Origin: Marsupella aquatica | Taxonomy: Eukaryota > Marchantiophyta | Length of the DNA: 64,000 bases | Direction: 5' to 3' | Assembly (NCBI GenBank): GCA_973895155.1 | Contig: OZ316894.1 | Span: 18,538,001-18,602,000, forward strand | Shown here: positions 22,930 to 32,565 of the stretch, one piece after another | Layout: every line of letters begins with the position of its first letter | Position numbering within the stretch: position 1 is the stretch's first letter | The notes under the pieces: model-generated | The model's database searches: none | Seen by the model: the letters and a program-made list of their open reading frames with translations, nothing else | Told to the model about the DNA's origin: nothing | Translations under genes and position numbers: made by a program

Positions 22930-23620
22930 TAGAGTCAATTGTCCGTACAGGGGTCATCCCTGTTTGCTATCTGGATAGGGATCATCTCTATCTGCTGTTT
23001 GGATAGGGATGATCCCTGTCCAATATTTGGATAGGGATGATCCTTGTCCACCGTAGAGTATTGTAGAGGACCATATGAACTATAGCACTTTATTGGATCC
23101 TCTGGTTGGATAATGATCCCTATTCGCCGTTTGGATCCTCTGGTTGGATAATGATCTGTATTTGCTGTTTGGATGGGGATGATCCCTGTCCGCCATTTGG
23201 ATAGGGATGATCCCTGTCCACCGTTTGGATAGGGATGGTCCTTGTCCGCCATTTTGATAGGGATGATCCCTGTCTACCCTTTCAATAGGGATCCGTGTCC
23301 GTGGTCGTTCTCCAGATGATCCCTGTCCGCCGTTTGAGGTATTTGCTTGATTGGACCCCAATATGAAAAGTTTCCTTGAATCATCCCTGTCAGTTGTTTG
23401 GACAGGGAATAGACCCGATCCACCATTTGGACAGGGATCAGGCGTGTCCGCCTTTTGGACAGTGACAGACACTATCCGCCGTTTAGGCAGAGATGATCCT
23501 TGTTCGCCGTTTGGACACTGACAGACCCTATCCGTCGTTTGGACAGGGATCATCCCTGTCCACCGTTTGGACAAGGATCATCCCTATCCGACGTCTAAAT
23601 TGGGATCAGGGATCTTAGGG
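22930..23620. repeat. Minisatellite of 21-bp palindromes between the divergent genes of element A
   Basis: About twenty units of a palindrome with 10-base arms GGACAGGGAT and ATCCCTGTCC (one central base), many joined by GCCATTT or CGCCGTTT linkers to give a 27-28-bp period. Variants use GGATAG for GGACAG. The array covers the presumed first intron or leader of the transposase gene, which resumes after a TTGTGCAG acceptor at about 23764. Confidence 0.88.
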
Positions 23621-23781
23621 CTAGATAGGGACTTTTTGGGGACCTATTATTTTGCTTGATGGGGATAATCCCGATATGCGCACTGTCCTTGGAGAGGGTT
23701 GACACCTATGTGCTTCCTAGTTGGGACCATTCTTAACTAATACTTTACATTTAAAATTGTGCAGGTGAATACGTTATAGGA

Positions 23782-26700
23782 ATGACCGGAATATTTTTGA
23801 GAGGAGACAATGTGATATTGACAAATGATGGTTACGATGTTGCGAGTGGGACAGTTCAAAAAGTCAACCCGCAAGATAGTGTTCAAAAGATATTGTTGAG
23901 AGAGAATCGAATGGGAGTTCTCATTGAGAAAGTTTTTGACCGAACCACAAAACTACCATTTCCGATGCCTCGGGCAGAAAACCTTTTTGATGCCATTGAT
24001 TCTTGCGTTATTTGGGATTTGTCTTGCGCATATCTATCAACAACAACAAATTCTCAAAAACGCATTAGTGTAGGTAGTTGTTCAAATAGACCCGAGAGTA
24101 ATTTGGAGAAAAATCCAATTGTAGAGGAGGACTCATCGACCACTCCGAGGCAAGGGGATGAGGTTGAAATGTTCATCTTTGGGTGTTGTGTAGCCCTTGG
24201 AGTTGTTTTCAATACAAATCCAATGGAAAGATGTCACAACATTTTACTTGGTGAATCACAGATCAGTGTGAGGGTCACTGATGTCATTCATGGGAGTAGG
24301 GTTTTACCTTACAAACATAGTGGGGCTGAAACAATTGACCAGGCAAAAGACTCATGGGTTCTCTGGGACGTGGCAGATGTCCGAAGTAGAAAGAGTTTCT
24401 CAAAGAAGGATGCGGGTGATGATATCAACATAGAGCGGAGTTTTGTTGTGGAGTCTCCCTCAGCTGAAATTTCTAAAACTAATTGTGACTATTTCCAACG
24501 GTCAAATTGGATGTCAGAGTTGGTCGAACTATACATCGGTTCAGATCGAACCAATAGGGTTGCCACGGGGACCATCACTGTGCCTCAAGAAACGGCGGCG
24601 GTTGACGATGAAATGCTTGGTGAGGACCATGTAGGGATTGCTGTGAAAGATGTGGTGGAATCACAATACTTTCCCAACTTCCATAGGGGAGTAATTACTT
24701 TGGTTCGGTGGAGAATTGATTCAACAAAACTACTTGCAAATGGGAAATTTTTGTCGGACATTTTGGTTGAAGGTTCAGAGAGGATGGAGTCGGTGGATAG
24801 GGATGATCTCTATCCAAATGTAAATGATAGGGGAATGTTGCGCACAAGGCCATACAATTTCAACAAGAGGACTCATGTAGATCCGATTGAAAAGAAGAGA
24901 AGGCTATTGGAAACCAAGGCAGTTTCAAAAACAACGGAAGCTTCGATTGATGAAATTAAAAGAGAGAATTGTTGCAAGCAGAAATGTTGTCTGACTATGC
25001 CAAGAGAAGACATAGAAGATATTCGGATAGAATTTCACGGGATGTCTAGTGAGTCAAAAACATCACACATTTTCAACCTCTTCCACTACAGAGAAGATGA
25101 TGTTCGTGATAAGGGGCACCATGTTCTCAAGGGTATGGTCGTATGTAGACATGCATTTGCAATCATCCATGGCTTTAGCCACACAAAATATTATGACTAC
25201 AAAAGGAGATGTGGAGGGCTGCAAAATTGGGTTCCATGGAAACACGGGCTCCATGAAAACAAGGTCAAATACCTTGCATGCACGAGCTCTGTTGGAGGAT
25301 TTTTTGACTCGAAATGCAGAGCCCATGCCTCATATACCTTATGCTGGGGCTCATTGGACAGACTCCACTGAATATCGTCTTCCAGCATGTTACAAGAAGC
25401 TGGAGATTTTGGAAGATGTGAGAACAAAGATGAAGGAAGAGGGGCTTCCTCCAATTACAAAGAATACTCTGTACAAGATTTGGAGCAAATCATTCGCAAA
25501 CTTCAGTTTCCATAAAGATGTTGCATTTGCCAAGTGTACTCTTTGTTGTGAATACAAAGATAGTTTGATGCGAGAAAGAAGGAAAAAAGAACGTGCTGAA
25601 ATTGAAGAAAAACGAGCGCAACATCTTTGTGAGAAAATGTCACGTAGATATGTTTACTATGCTCATCGAGTGATGGCTAAGCAACATCCAGGGGAATATC
25701 TTTGCATCATTCACGACAAGATGGATCAAGCAAAGACGTGGATTCCAAAAATGGTCAGTACTCCTAAATCGCTTTCGGGTCATGGGATGCCGCTACCTAT
25801 TGCTCTCACAGGGATGTTGACCCACGGAAGGGATCCAGGAGTCTATGCACACTTTAGTGTCACTGGCCTTTGGCCAGGAGATGCCAATTTCACGGTGACA
25901 TCCTTGGCTAAGTGTCTTCGAGACCTTGAAGAGTACAATGGAGACAAGACAGGTGACATGTTGGATGACCTTTATTTGGAACCTCATAGACCTTTCTTTC
26001 AAGCCCTTCTTGACTTTGATGCATTTTTTAAGGGATATTTGGAACCAAAGAGTATTCCAATGAATAGGTATATTGGTTCTGAAGATGCAACCGAGAGTCA
26101 GACGGAGACGGTCTTCACCCAACTTGGTGAGGATCAAGGAGGGGACATGCATGGGGAACAAGGCAGTCCATCTTTCAAGCCCTTGCCAAGGCACCTAACA
26201 TTGCAAATGGATAACTCAGCAAAGGATAACAAAAACCAGGCTGTCATGGCATTTTGTAGTGAGCTTGTGAGTAGAGGAGTATTTGAAACTGTTCAAATGT
26301 CTTTTCTTATGGTTGGTCGTACGCACGAAGATGTTGATGCACTCTTTTCGAAGGTATCATATCAAGTTCAGCACAAGGAAGTTGCAACTCTCCTTGCTCT
26401 TATGGCAGAGATTTGGGAATGTGAGAGCATTCATCCAGTTCCCAGATTGATACAAGAAGTTGCATCTTACAAAGAATATCTTCAAACTTTCAACGTTAAA
26501 GATATTCAAGGTCACTCAAAACCTGTATCATTTCTTTTCTCTATGAGAGATAATGTACCAATATTTCAGTATAAGTCCCATGTAAAGCAACCTTGGGCTC
26601 CAGTTGGTGGAAGGTGCATTTGGGCAACAGATCTGACAACAAATTCCCTTCTTTTACCTAGTGGAGAGCCCTTAGCTAAATCCATTGGAGAGATACACAA

Positions 26701-27523
26701 AAAATCTGAAGAGATTATCCCATTTCTTACCAAGTACCTTGATTTTTTGAGAAGGAGTTGCACTGATGAGACATCTATAGCATATAAGGAAAGATTTCCT
26801 CTTGTGAAATATTGGGAGAGAATTGTGGAGTTGTTGACAAATGGGCTTGCACTAGAAGGGGAGGGAAGTACTCAATTTCCCTTGAAAAATGGATTTTGGC
26901 CTAAGACTAACCATGGCACTGGTTACAAGGTCAACCAACCGGATCAAAGTGGTCCTCCAAGTGAAGATGAGGAGAATGCGGAGATGACGGCTCTTCAAAA
27001 TGAGGTCTTGGAAGAGATGGAAGATCAAGCACCACCATTTATTGGATCTCGAGCTGAGAGAGAACAAGGACGGTGGATTCCCCTACAGGATATTTGTCAA
27101 GGGAACTTTGTATTTCTTCGACCCGAGGATGACTGGGAGAATAAAAATGGTGGAGGTCATTTCTGGTTGGTGAGAGCTTTGGGTTCGGTTGACCCTAAGC
27201 ATGAAGTCCCAACTACATCTCCAACAAACCCTCCTCTGCCTCAACAATATGCTCCAATGTTTCCAGTCAAATGGTGGAGGCCTAAACACTCTAAACTTGA
27301 TGTGACTGAGAGTGCACGGTATCTAAACTGCTTCATGTCCACTAAGACATGGGAGCGAGATCCAGGGTTTGGTGAGAACGCTCAACATTGGCAGTATGCA
27401 AATTCTGCAATGTATGGTTTTAAATCTGGCATGAAAGAAGAAAACATGGCGGGTAGAGGTTTGAAGATTCCTCGAAATGTTCTACAAACTATCCAAAGTT
27501 ATCTCCAAAGGATGGACAAGTAG
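23782..27523 (+). pseudogene. DUF7869-like DDE transposase of element A, frameshifted once
   Basis: The first frame (23782 to about 25270) has three tandem copies of one domain, each with a GxV-like strand, a V-x-(I/V)-x-x-V segment, a short proline loop and a W-closing motif (CVIWDLS, SWVLWDVADV, TLVRWRID). Then comes GLQNWVPWKHGLHENK. The reading passes by one frameshift or tiny intron near 25260-25300 into the second frame (to 27523), which has CIIHDKMDQAK, LTLQMDNSAKDNKNQAV and VGRTHEDVDALFSKVS. That set is the D...DN..K-N-Q...GxTH-x-D-x-D pattern of DUF7869-type proteins, taken as the DDE-like catalytic core. Coding ends 250 bp before the right TGTACAC array. The triple domain also ends the inner CACTA's TnpA-like protein. 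Confidence 0.7.
24795..24815. repeat. Element A palindrome inside the transposase coding frame
   Basis: A copy with arms GGATAGGGAT and ATCTCTATCC, translated in frame as part of SVDRDDLYPNVND in the transposase, right after its third repeated domain. Confidence 0.85.
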
Positions 27524-27770
27524 ACTTAGTTGTTACTTGTGAAGCTATAATAATTATTAAATAGATAGTTATTTAGATAGTAACAAGTACCTACTAGTTA
27601 TTTACTATTTTAATAGTTTTAATGTGAGACCATGCCATTGAGTGTTAGTTATACTATCTCCTCATTTTCTAAACTTTTGATTGTTATGAATATGAATGTT
27701 TGCTGTTTTTTGCATAATTAAAAATAATTTTCTATTCATTTCTTTCTTTTAAATGATTATAATAAGAGTT

Positions 27771-28090
27771 GGTACACTTTTTAGGCCAAATGTACACTTT
27801 GTTGCACTCAAAGCTACACTTTCTAGACCAAATGCACTTAAATGTACACTTTTTAAGCCAAATGTATGTTTTTTTCACTCAAATGTACACTTTCTAGGCC
27901 AAATGTACTCAAATGTACACTTTTAAAGCCAAATGTACCTATTTTGATGTTCAAATATACACTTTTCATTGCCCAAATGTACACTCTTTAGGCCAATTGT
28001 ACACTTTTCTATCCCCAAATGTACACTTTTCATTGGCCAAATGTACACTTTTTCAAGCCCAAAAGTACACTTTTCATTGCCCAAATGTAC
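27771..28090. repeat. Right 20-22-bp-phased TGTACAC array of element A
   Basis: About fourteen copies of a TGTACAC core, usually AAATGTACACTTTT. The run at 27978, 27998, 28020, 28042, 28064 and 28086 is spaced 20, 22, 22, 22 and 22 bp. The motifs point the same way as in the left array, not inverted, and agree with AATACACTTTT in the right TIR. The last copy is cut by element B's target site. Confidence 0.88.
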
Positions 28091-28097
28091 ATAAATC
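28090..28097 (+). repeat. Left 8-bp target-site duplication of element B
   Basis: CATAAATC, repeated exactly at 37790-37797. Confidence 0.93.
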
Positions 28098-28639
28098 CTC
28101 GGGGGTCTCACTCCGCGAAAATCTCATATCACGTGCGACGAAGTATAGGGTCCGTTAATTGGGTTTCTCGGAAGACTTAAGAAGATTTGTGTAAGAACAA
28201 TAGGGCCAACTTTATATGTTGGACAACTTGTAAGAATAATAGGGATATTAATATTTTTGACTTTGTAGATGGAAGGCATACAAAGAAGTTAGGGGGTCTT
28301 TGTGTCGGACTATGTAAAGTACACGTGTCACTATGTCATTGGTACACGTGGCACACATAACATTCTCAATATATTTTCCTAATTTTTCTAATATGTTAAC
28401 ATGGCAAGAATTTGAGAATGATCTGGTTTTATGGGGACTCACGTTTAGGGTTTGACCGGGATTAAGTTTGAAATTTTTCTGTTTAACGTGTCTCGTTTAC
28501 CTCAATTGGCCCTTGTCAGTCCCTCCCGTGTCGTTTCCCTCCACTATCCCTTTGGCCCCACCCGCTCTTTGCCTCAACAGAGTCTCTTTTGTTTGTACCT
28601 TGCAGCAAATGGCCTAAACGGGGTCTAAACCAGTTGTGC

Positions 28640-29460
28640 TCCTGCTTGGAGTGAAGGTCGGATCGAGCGAGAGTGTGCTCTCGACTGCACTTGGAGTGAA
28701 GGTCGGATCGAGCGAGAGTGTGCTCTCGACTACACTGTTGCTGGAGTGAAGGATCGACTCCTGTTGTGCTCTCGACTGCACTGCTGCTGCGGCTGGAGTG
28801 AAGGATCGAGCTGCGTTGCTGCTGCGGCTGGAGTGAAGGATCGAGCTGCGGCTGGAGTGAAGGATCGAGCTGCGTTGCTGCTGCGGCTGGAGTGAAGGAT
28901 CAAGCAAGATTTCTCGGAGAAGGATCGAGCTGCGTTGCTGCTGCGGCTGGAGTGAAAGATCAAGCAAGAGTTCTCGGCGAAGGATCGAGCGAAGGAGTGA
29001 AGGGGAGAGCGAGAGTGAAGGGGAGAGCGAGAGTTCTCGGCGAAGGATCGAGCGAAGGATCGAGTGAAGCGCTGCTACTTGGAGTGAAGGGGAGAGCGAG
29101 AGTGTTGCGCTCTCGGCTGTGCTGTTGCCGTTGCTGCTTGAAGTGAAGGATCGACCAAGAGTTCCTGGCTGCGCTGCTGTTTAGAGTGAAGGGGAGAGCG
29201 AGACATCTCAGCTGCGCTGCTGCTTAGAGTGAAGGGGAGAGCGAGACTTCTCAGTTGCGTGCGCTGATTAGAGTGAAGGAGAGAGCGAGACTTCTCAGTT
29301 GCGTGTGCTGATTAGAGTGAAGGGGAGAGCGACACTTTGCAGCTGCGCTGCTGCTTGAAGTGAACCCGGGAGTGAAGGGGAGAGCGAGACTTTGTAGCTG
29401 CGCTGCTGCTTGAAGTGAACCCGGGAGTGAAGGATCGAGCAAGAGTGTTGCGCTCCGGGA
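28640..29460. repeat. Tandem GGAGTGAAGGATCGAGC repeats in element B
   Basis: Roughly twenty-five units built on GGAGTGAAGGATCGAGC or GGAGTGAAGGGGAGAGCGAGA, with a GCTGCGTTGCTGCTGCGGCT linker. Spacings include 35, 24 and 35 bp near 28791-28885. Towards 29460 the units are longer and diverged. The block makes long repetitive ORFs on both strands without stops, which I read as a by-product. It could act as a promoter-proximal or subterminal array. Confidence 0.8.
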
Positions 29461-29620
29461 GGTGGGTGTCGAGAGTGTTGCATTGCTGCTTTCTAAAACG
29501 GGAGCTGCTAGCTTGCTGAAACGGGAGGTGGCTACTGCAGGGAGTGTTGCGATATCTCAAACCGGAGTGCCAGGATTGGAGCTGCATTGCTGCGTTGCTC
29601 AATCGGGAGGTAGGCGCTGC

Positions 29621-30176
29621 CTACTTTGACGATCGTACTTGCTTGCTTGCTACTATTTGACGCCCAAATCTATCACGCATGGCACACCTAGAGTCGATCT
29701 GGTAGCGGTCATAGACGAGGAAGCACCTGATCTGCCCGTTTAGCTTTTCAACTATAAAATTCCTGTTCTGAGCTCCGTGAATGGCGATAAGCTCTTTGAG
29801 TATTTTGTCCTCCAGAGCTCGCCATGCCCTCGCAGATAAGGTTTGGAGCCACTGCTGAGATCCAGCTCCAACTTCCCAGCCGAATACTAGCTCAGTATTG
29901 TCGTCATTTGTCTCGACGTTGTCCATACTCATCTCTCCTTCTGTGTCCGCATCGACGACTTGACGCACATGTTTTTTGGATGCATCGTTAGAGTAACCGC
30001 GAGTACAGGTCTCCAATGATTGCACTTGCCATGATTGACCACCTTACATGATCTCCATCCATGGGCTGGACCCCAGGAAAAAAATCATGTAACTTGACTT
30101 CTGTCGTCCCCCACACACCCGCACAAATCTGGTTCTCTATTACATGCCTTGGTGTCCCGTTGGCTGGTTCCTGCAA
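29621..30176 (-). CDS. Hypothetical small gene in element B
   Basis: Two overlapping minus-strand frames, 30176-29988 (VQPMDGDHVRWSIMASAIIGDLYSRL) and 30025-29621 (LVFGWEVGAGSQQWLQTLSARAWRALEDKILKEL), could be one gene with a frameshift. The second has an acidic N-terminus and an amphipathic, tryptophan-containing helical segment. I recognise no domain. It is antisense to the other element B genes and borders the tandem repeats, so it may not be real. Confidence 0.3.
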
Positions 30177-30680
30177 TTTTCTTTAAGTCATCTAGAAGAG
30201 AAGACTTCTTTAAGTGTTTACTCAGCCAGGGGGGACCACAGCCTCCAGCCATACTGGGTGGCGGGCCTGGTCAAGACGTGGATGACGCTCGTGCTTGATT
30301 TTAAATTCTCTTTTGTTTCTCAAGCTTCTGGGCAAGGGCATTACCATTCTGGATTCTGAACTTGATCCTATTCAGGTTAGCTATTCAGGTCTGTTGAGCG
30401 ATTGGGTTATTATTTTATTGCTGTAGTAACATGCATGGCCAATTGGTTGTCTTCATGTAATGGGAAGTTTTTGAAACTTAGAAATTGAATGGTGGTTTCA
30501 ATTTTGTTCACAGGTTGCAAAAGGAATTGTAGAGGTTGTCATCAGCGCTTGCAGCAGTGAGCACCAACACTTGCGGTGAAGCAGTTTGCTAGAACACATA
30601 GTGTACCTAGTGAATTGTAAGTTGCCTGTCATTGCACGTCTAATCGTCTGGCCATTCACCGAGTATAAAAAAATAGTGCC

Positions 30681-31079
30681 ATGGCTATATTGGGCATTAC
30701 ATTAGAAGCGAATTATGAGAAGCTCCTTCTGCAGCATCCAGATGAATGTTGCTGGTGTGAACCTTGTGTCAAGTGCAGGGTTGGTGATGGGAATTTTGAA
30801 TGGTTCCATTGCTTCTGCTTGAAAATGCGTGGAAGGCTTGTTACTAGGACATACATGGGAAAGCATGGCAAAGTTGTCACACGTCGTTGGAAGTGCTCTT
30901 GTATAAGGCCAACCATTTGGCCTCAAAATGAGTGTCTTTTACGCAAGATTGTCATCCCGGACACGCTTGACATTGTAGTCCCTGATAGTATTCCACATTC
31001 AACTGAGCTTGATATTGTAGCCCCAGATAGTATATCAGATCAAGCTAAGGTTACAACCCATGGATGCTTGACATTGTAG
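30681..31079 (+). CDS. Cysteine-rich ORF upstream of the EDM2-like gene
   Basis: A 132-residue ORF with paired cysteines (ECCWCEPCVKC, FHCFCLKMRG, WKCSCIRPT) suggesting a small zinc-binding fold, then a repeat of DIVVPDSI/DIVAPDSIS. No family is recognised. It lies on the same strand about 300 bp before the EDM2-like ORF and could be an upstream exon of that gene. Confidence 0.4.
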   Translation: MAILGITLEANYEKLLLQHPDECCWCEPCVKCRVGDGNFEWFHCFCLKMRGRLVTRTYMGKHGKVVTRRWKCSCIRPTIWPQNECLLRKIVIPDTLDIVVPDSIPHSTELDIVAPDSISDQAKVTTHGCLTL

Positions 31080-31395
31080 TCCTTGATAGTACATGGATGC
31101 GTTGTTCATATATGACTAGGCCTTTGTTTGCAAGGCTGCAATTGTACCATCCATGATATATGAGAATATTTTTCATTCCCATTATGTGGCAAAGTTTTGC
31201 AAGCTGGCATTGTATTTATGTATGTCTTGGTTGGTGGGTGTTCAGGTTGCACTGTGTAGTTGACTTCATCTGGGAGGGAGGTTTGCAGATCATTGGAGCA
31301 GGTGCTATGATTAACCTTATCTTTGTCTATGGATTGCTCACTATCATCATGTCCCCCTCATATGTGATGTGCTTTGTGATGATTGCAGTTGAACC

Positions 31396-32070
31396 ATGCC
31401 GACAAGGACTTCAAACATAAAGAAAGCAACACAGTCCTCTGACAGAGGAGCCTCTTTGGAAGAGGTATTGCGTATTCCGTTGTTCTCTGAGCAAGAGATT
31501 CTACAAACTAGCCCTCATGTTTGTGCAATTTGTGAGCATGGTGGGAAGTTGGTAATTTGTGATGGGCCATGTCACAGGCAATTTCATTATGTGGTTGGAG
31601 ATGAAGCCCCTAATGACTCTTGCCCCTGTGTAGTCCTTCCCCTCCATCATGGAGGGAAGCCATGGTTTTGCCCAAATTGTAACCAGGACCAGGCCATGTG
31701 TTATGGGTGCCGCACTGTGGGACCGTCACCTACAATTGTGCGAAAATGCTCTGATCGTTTTTGTGTACGATTTTATTGCTTTGGGTGTTTGGTAGCTGAT
31801 GCAAAGTCCTGCCCACTGCATACATGTGTGACATGTTATCAGAGTCTTGAGGGTCAGATGGTCAAGAACATGGTACAATGTCTACGATGTCCAAATGCCT
31901 GGCATACAGATTGTCTCCAGATGATCAAAAGCAAAGGGTTCGCTCATGATAGGGACATCTGGGACCATGAAGCACATGGACAACAGCGACAGATGTTTTA
32001 TTGCCCCCGTCATCCTATTGATCCACACCTCAAGACTCCAATCAGGGACCACATTTCATGGCTCCAATGA
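31396..32070 (+). CDS. EDM2-like PHD/ADD zinc-finger protein carried by element B
   Basis: The protein is almost entirely the cysteine/histidine-rich reader module of plant EDM2 proteins, nuclear factors that recognise histone H3 marks and control transcription through heterochromatic introns. Visible order: CAICEHGGKLVICDGPCHRQ (PHD 1), WFCPNCNQDQAMCYGC, CSDRFCVRFYCFGC, CPLHTCVTC, CLRCPNAWHTDCLQ, FYCPRHPIDPHLKTPIRDH. The closing CPxHxID...TP(I/V)RDH block is a family hallmark. The rest of EDM2 (methyltransferase-like part and C-terminus) is absent. The ATG follows a TTGCAG acceptor, so an upstream non-coding exon is likely. There are no internal stops: the cargo gene is intact while neighbouring elements are broken. 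Confidence 0.75.
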   Translation: MPTRTSNIKKATQSSDRGASLEEVLRIPLFSEQEILQTSPHVCAICEHGGKLVICDGPCHRQFHYVVGDEAPNDSCPCVVLPLHHGGKPWFCPNCNQDQAMCYGCRTVGPSPTIVRKCSDRFCVRFYCFGCLVADAKSCPLHTCVTCYQSLEGQMVKNMVQCLRCPNAWHTDCLQMIKSKGFAHDRDIWDHEAHGQQRQMFYCPRHPIDPHLKTPIRDHISWLQ

Positions 32071-32565
32071 TCTGAATAATGAACAAACCTATTACTTAGG
32101 TTTCAACGTCTTAGTGGGGTATGAGCAAGGCACATACTTAAGGTGCATCATGGGTGGTAGTACCCAATTTTATTAGTGTTGACATTTTGTCATAATTAAG
32201 GTCACTAATAGTGCTGCATTTTGATGAGCAGAAGCACTAAACTTCGGGAATTGTTAGAAAAGCAGGCGAAAAGGATATTTTGTCCAAAGATATTTTATCC
32301 AACTTTAGCGGTATATCATGATTTTCACTGAATACATTTGCATGTATGATGGATTGCATTATAAAGTGTTTTGGCCTATTAGCACTTCTATTGTTAAATG
32401 TATGCTGACATTATGTACATTACATGAGAATGTGTATGTTGTCATTGCATCTCTTGAAGATCCTAATGTGTTTCCCTTGTGTGTATTTCAAATGTATTTG
32501 TGCAGGTCTTTCTGTTATCAACTCCAAAAGCAATGGTGCTATGCATGTTCTAGATTTGTATTGCA

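Noticed and set aside
22935-23574. Long minus-strand ORF full of SKRWTGMIP-like repeats
   Set aside because: It is the translation of the palindrome minisatellite; both the repeat period and the palindrome make open frames by chance.
27771-28090. CRISPR-like look of the regularly spaced repeat
   Set aside because: Spacers are only about 9-10 bp and not unique protospacer-like, the host is a eukaryote, and the array is a transposon end.
28614-29602. Several repetitive serine/arginine- or glutamine-rich ORFs on both strands
   Set aside because: By-products of the tandem repeat block; no unique coding sequence.
31160-31420. Hydrophobic ORF resembling a membrane peptide before the EDM2-like gene
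   Set aside because: T-rich intron-like sequence ending at an acceptor site; the hydrophobicity follows from composition.
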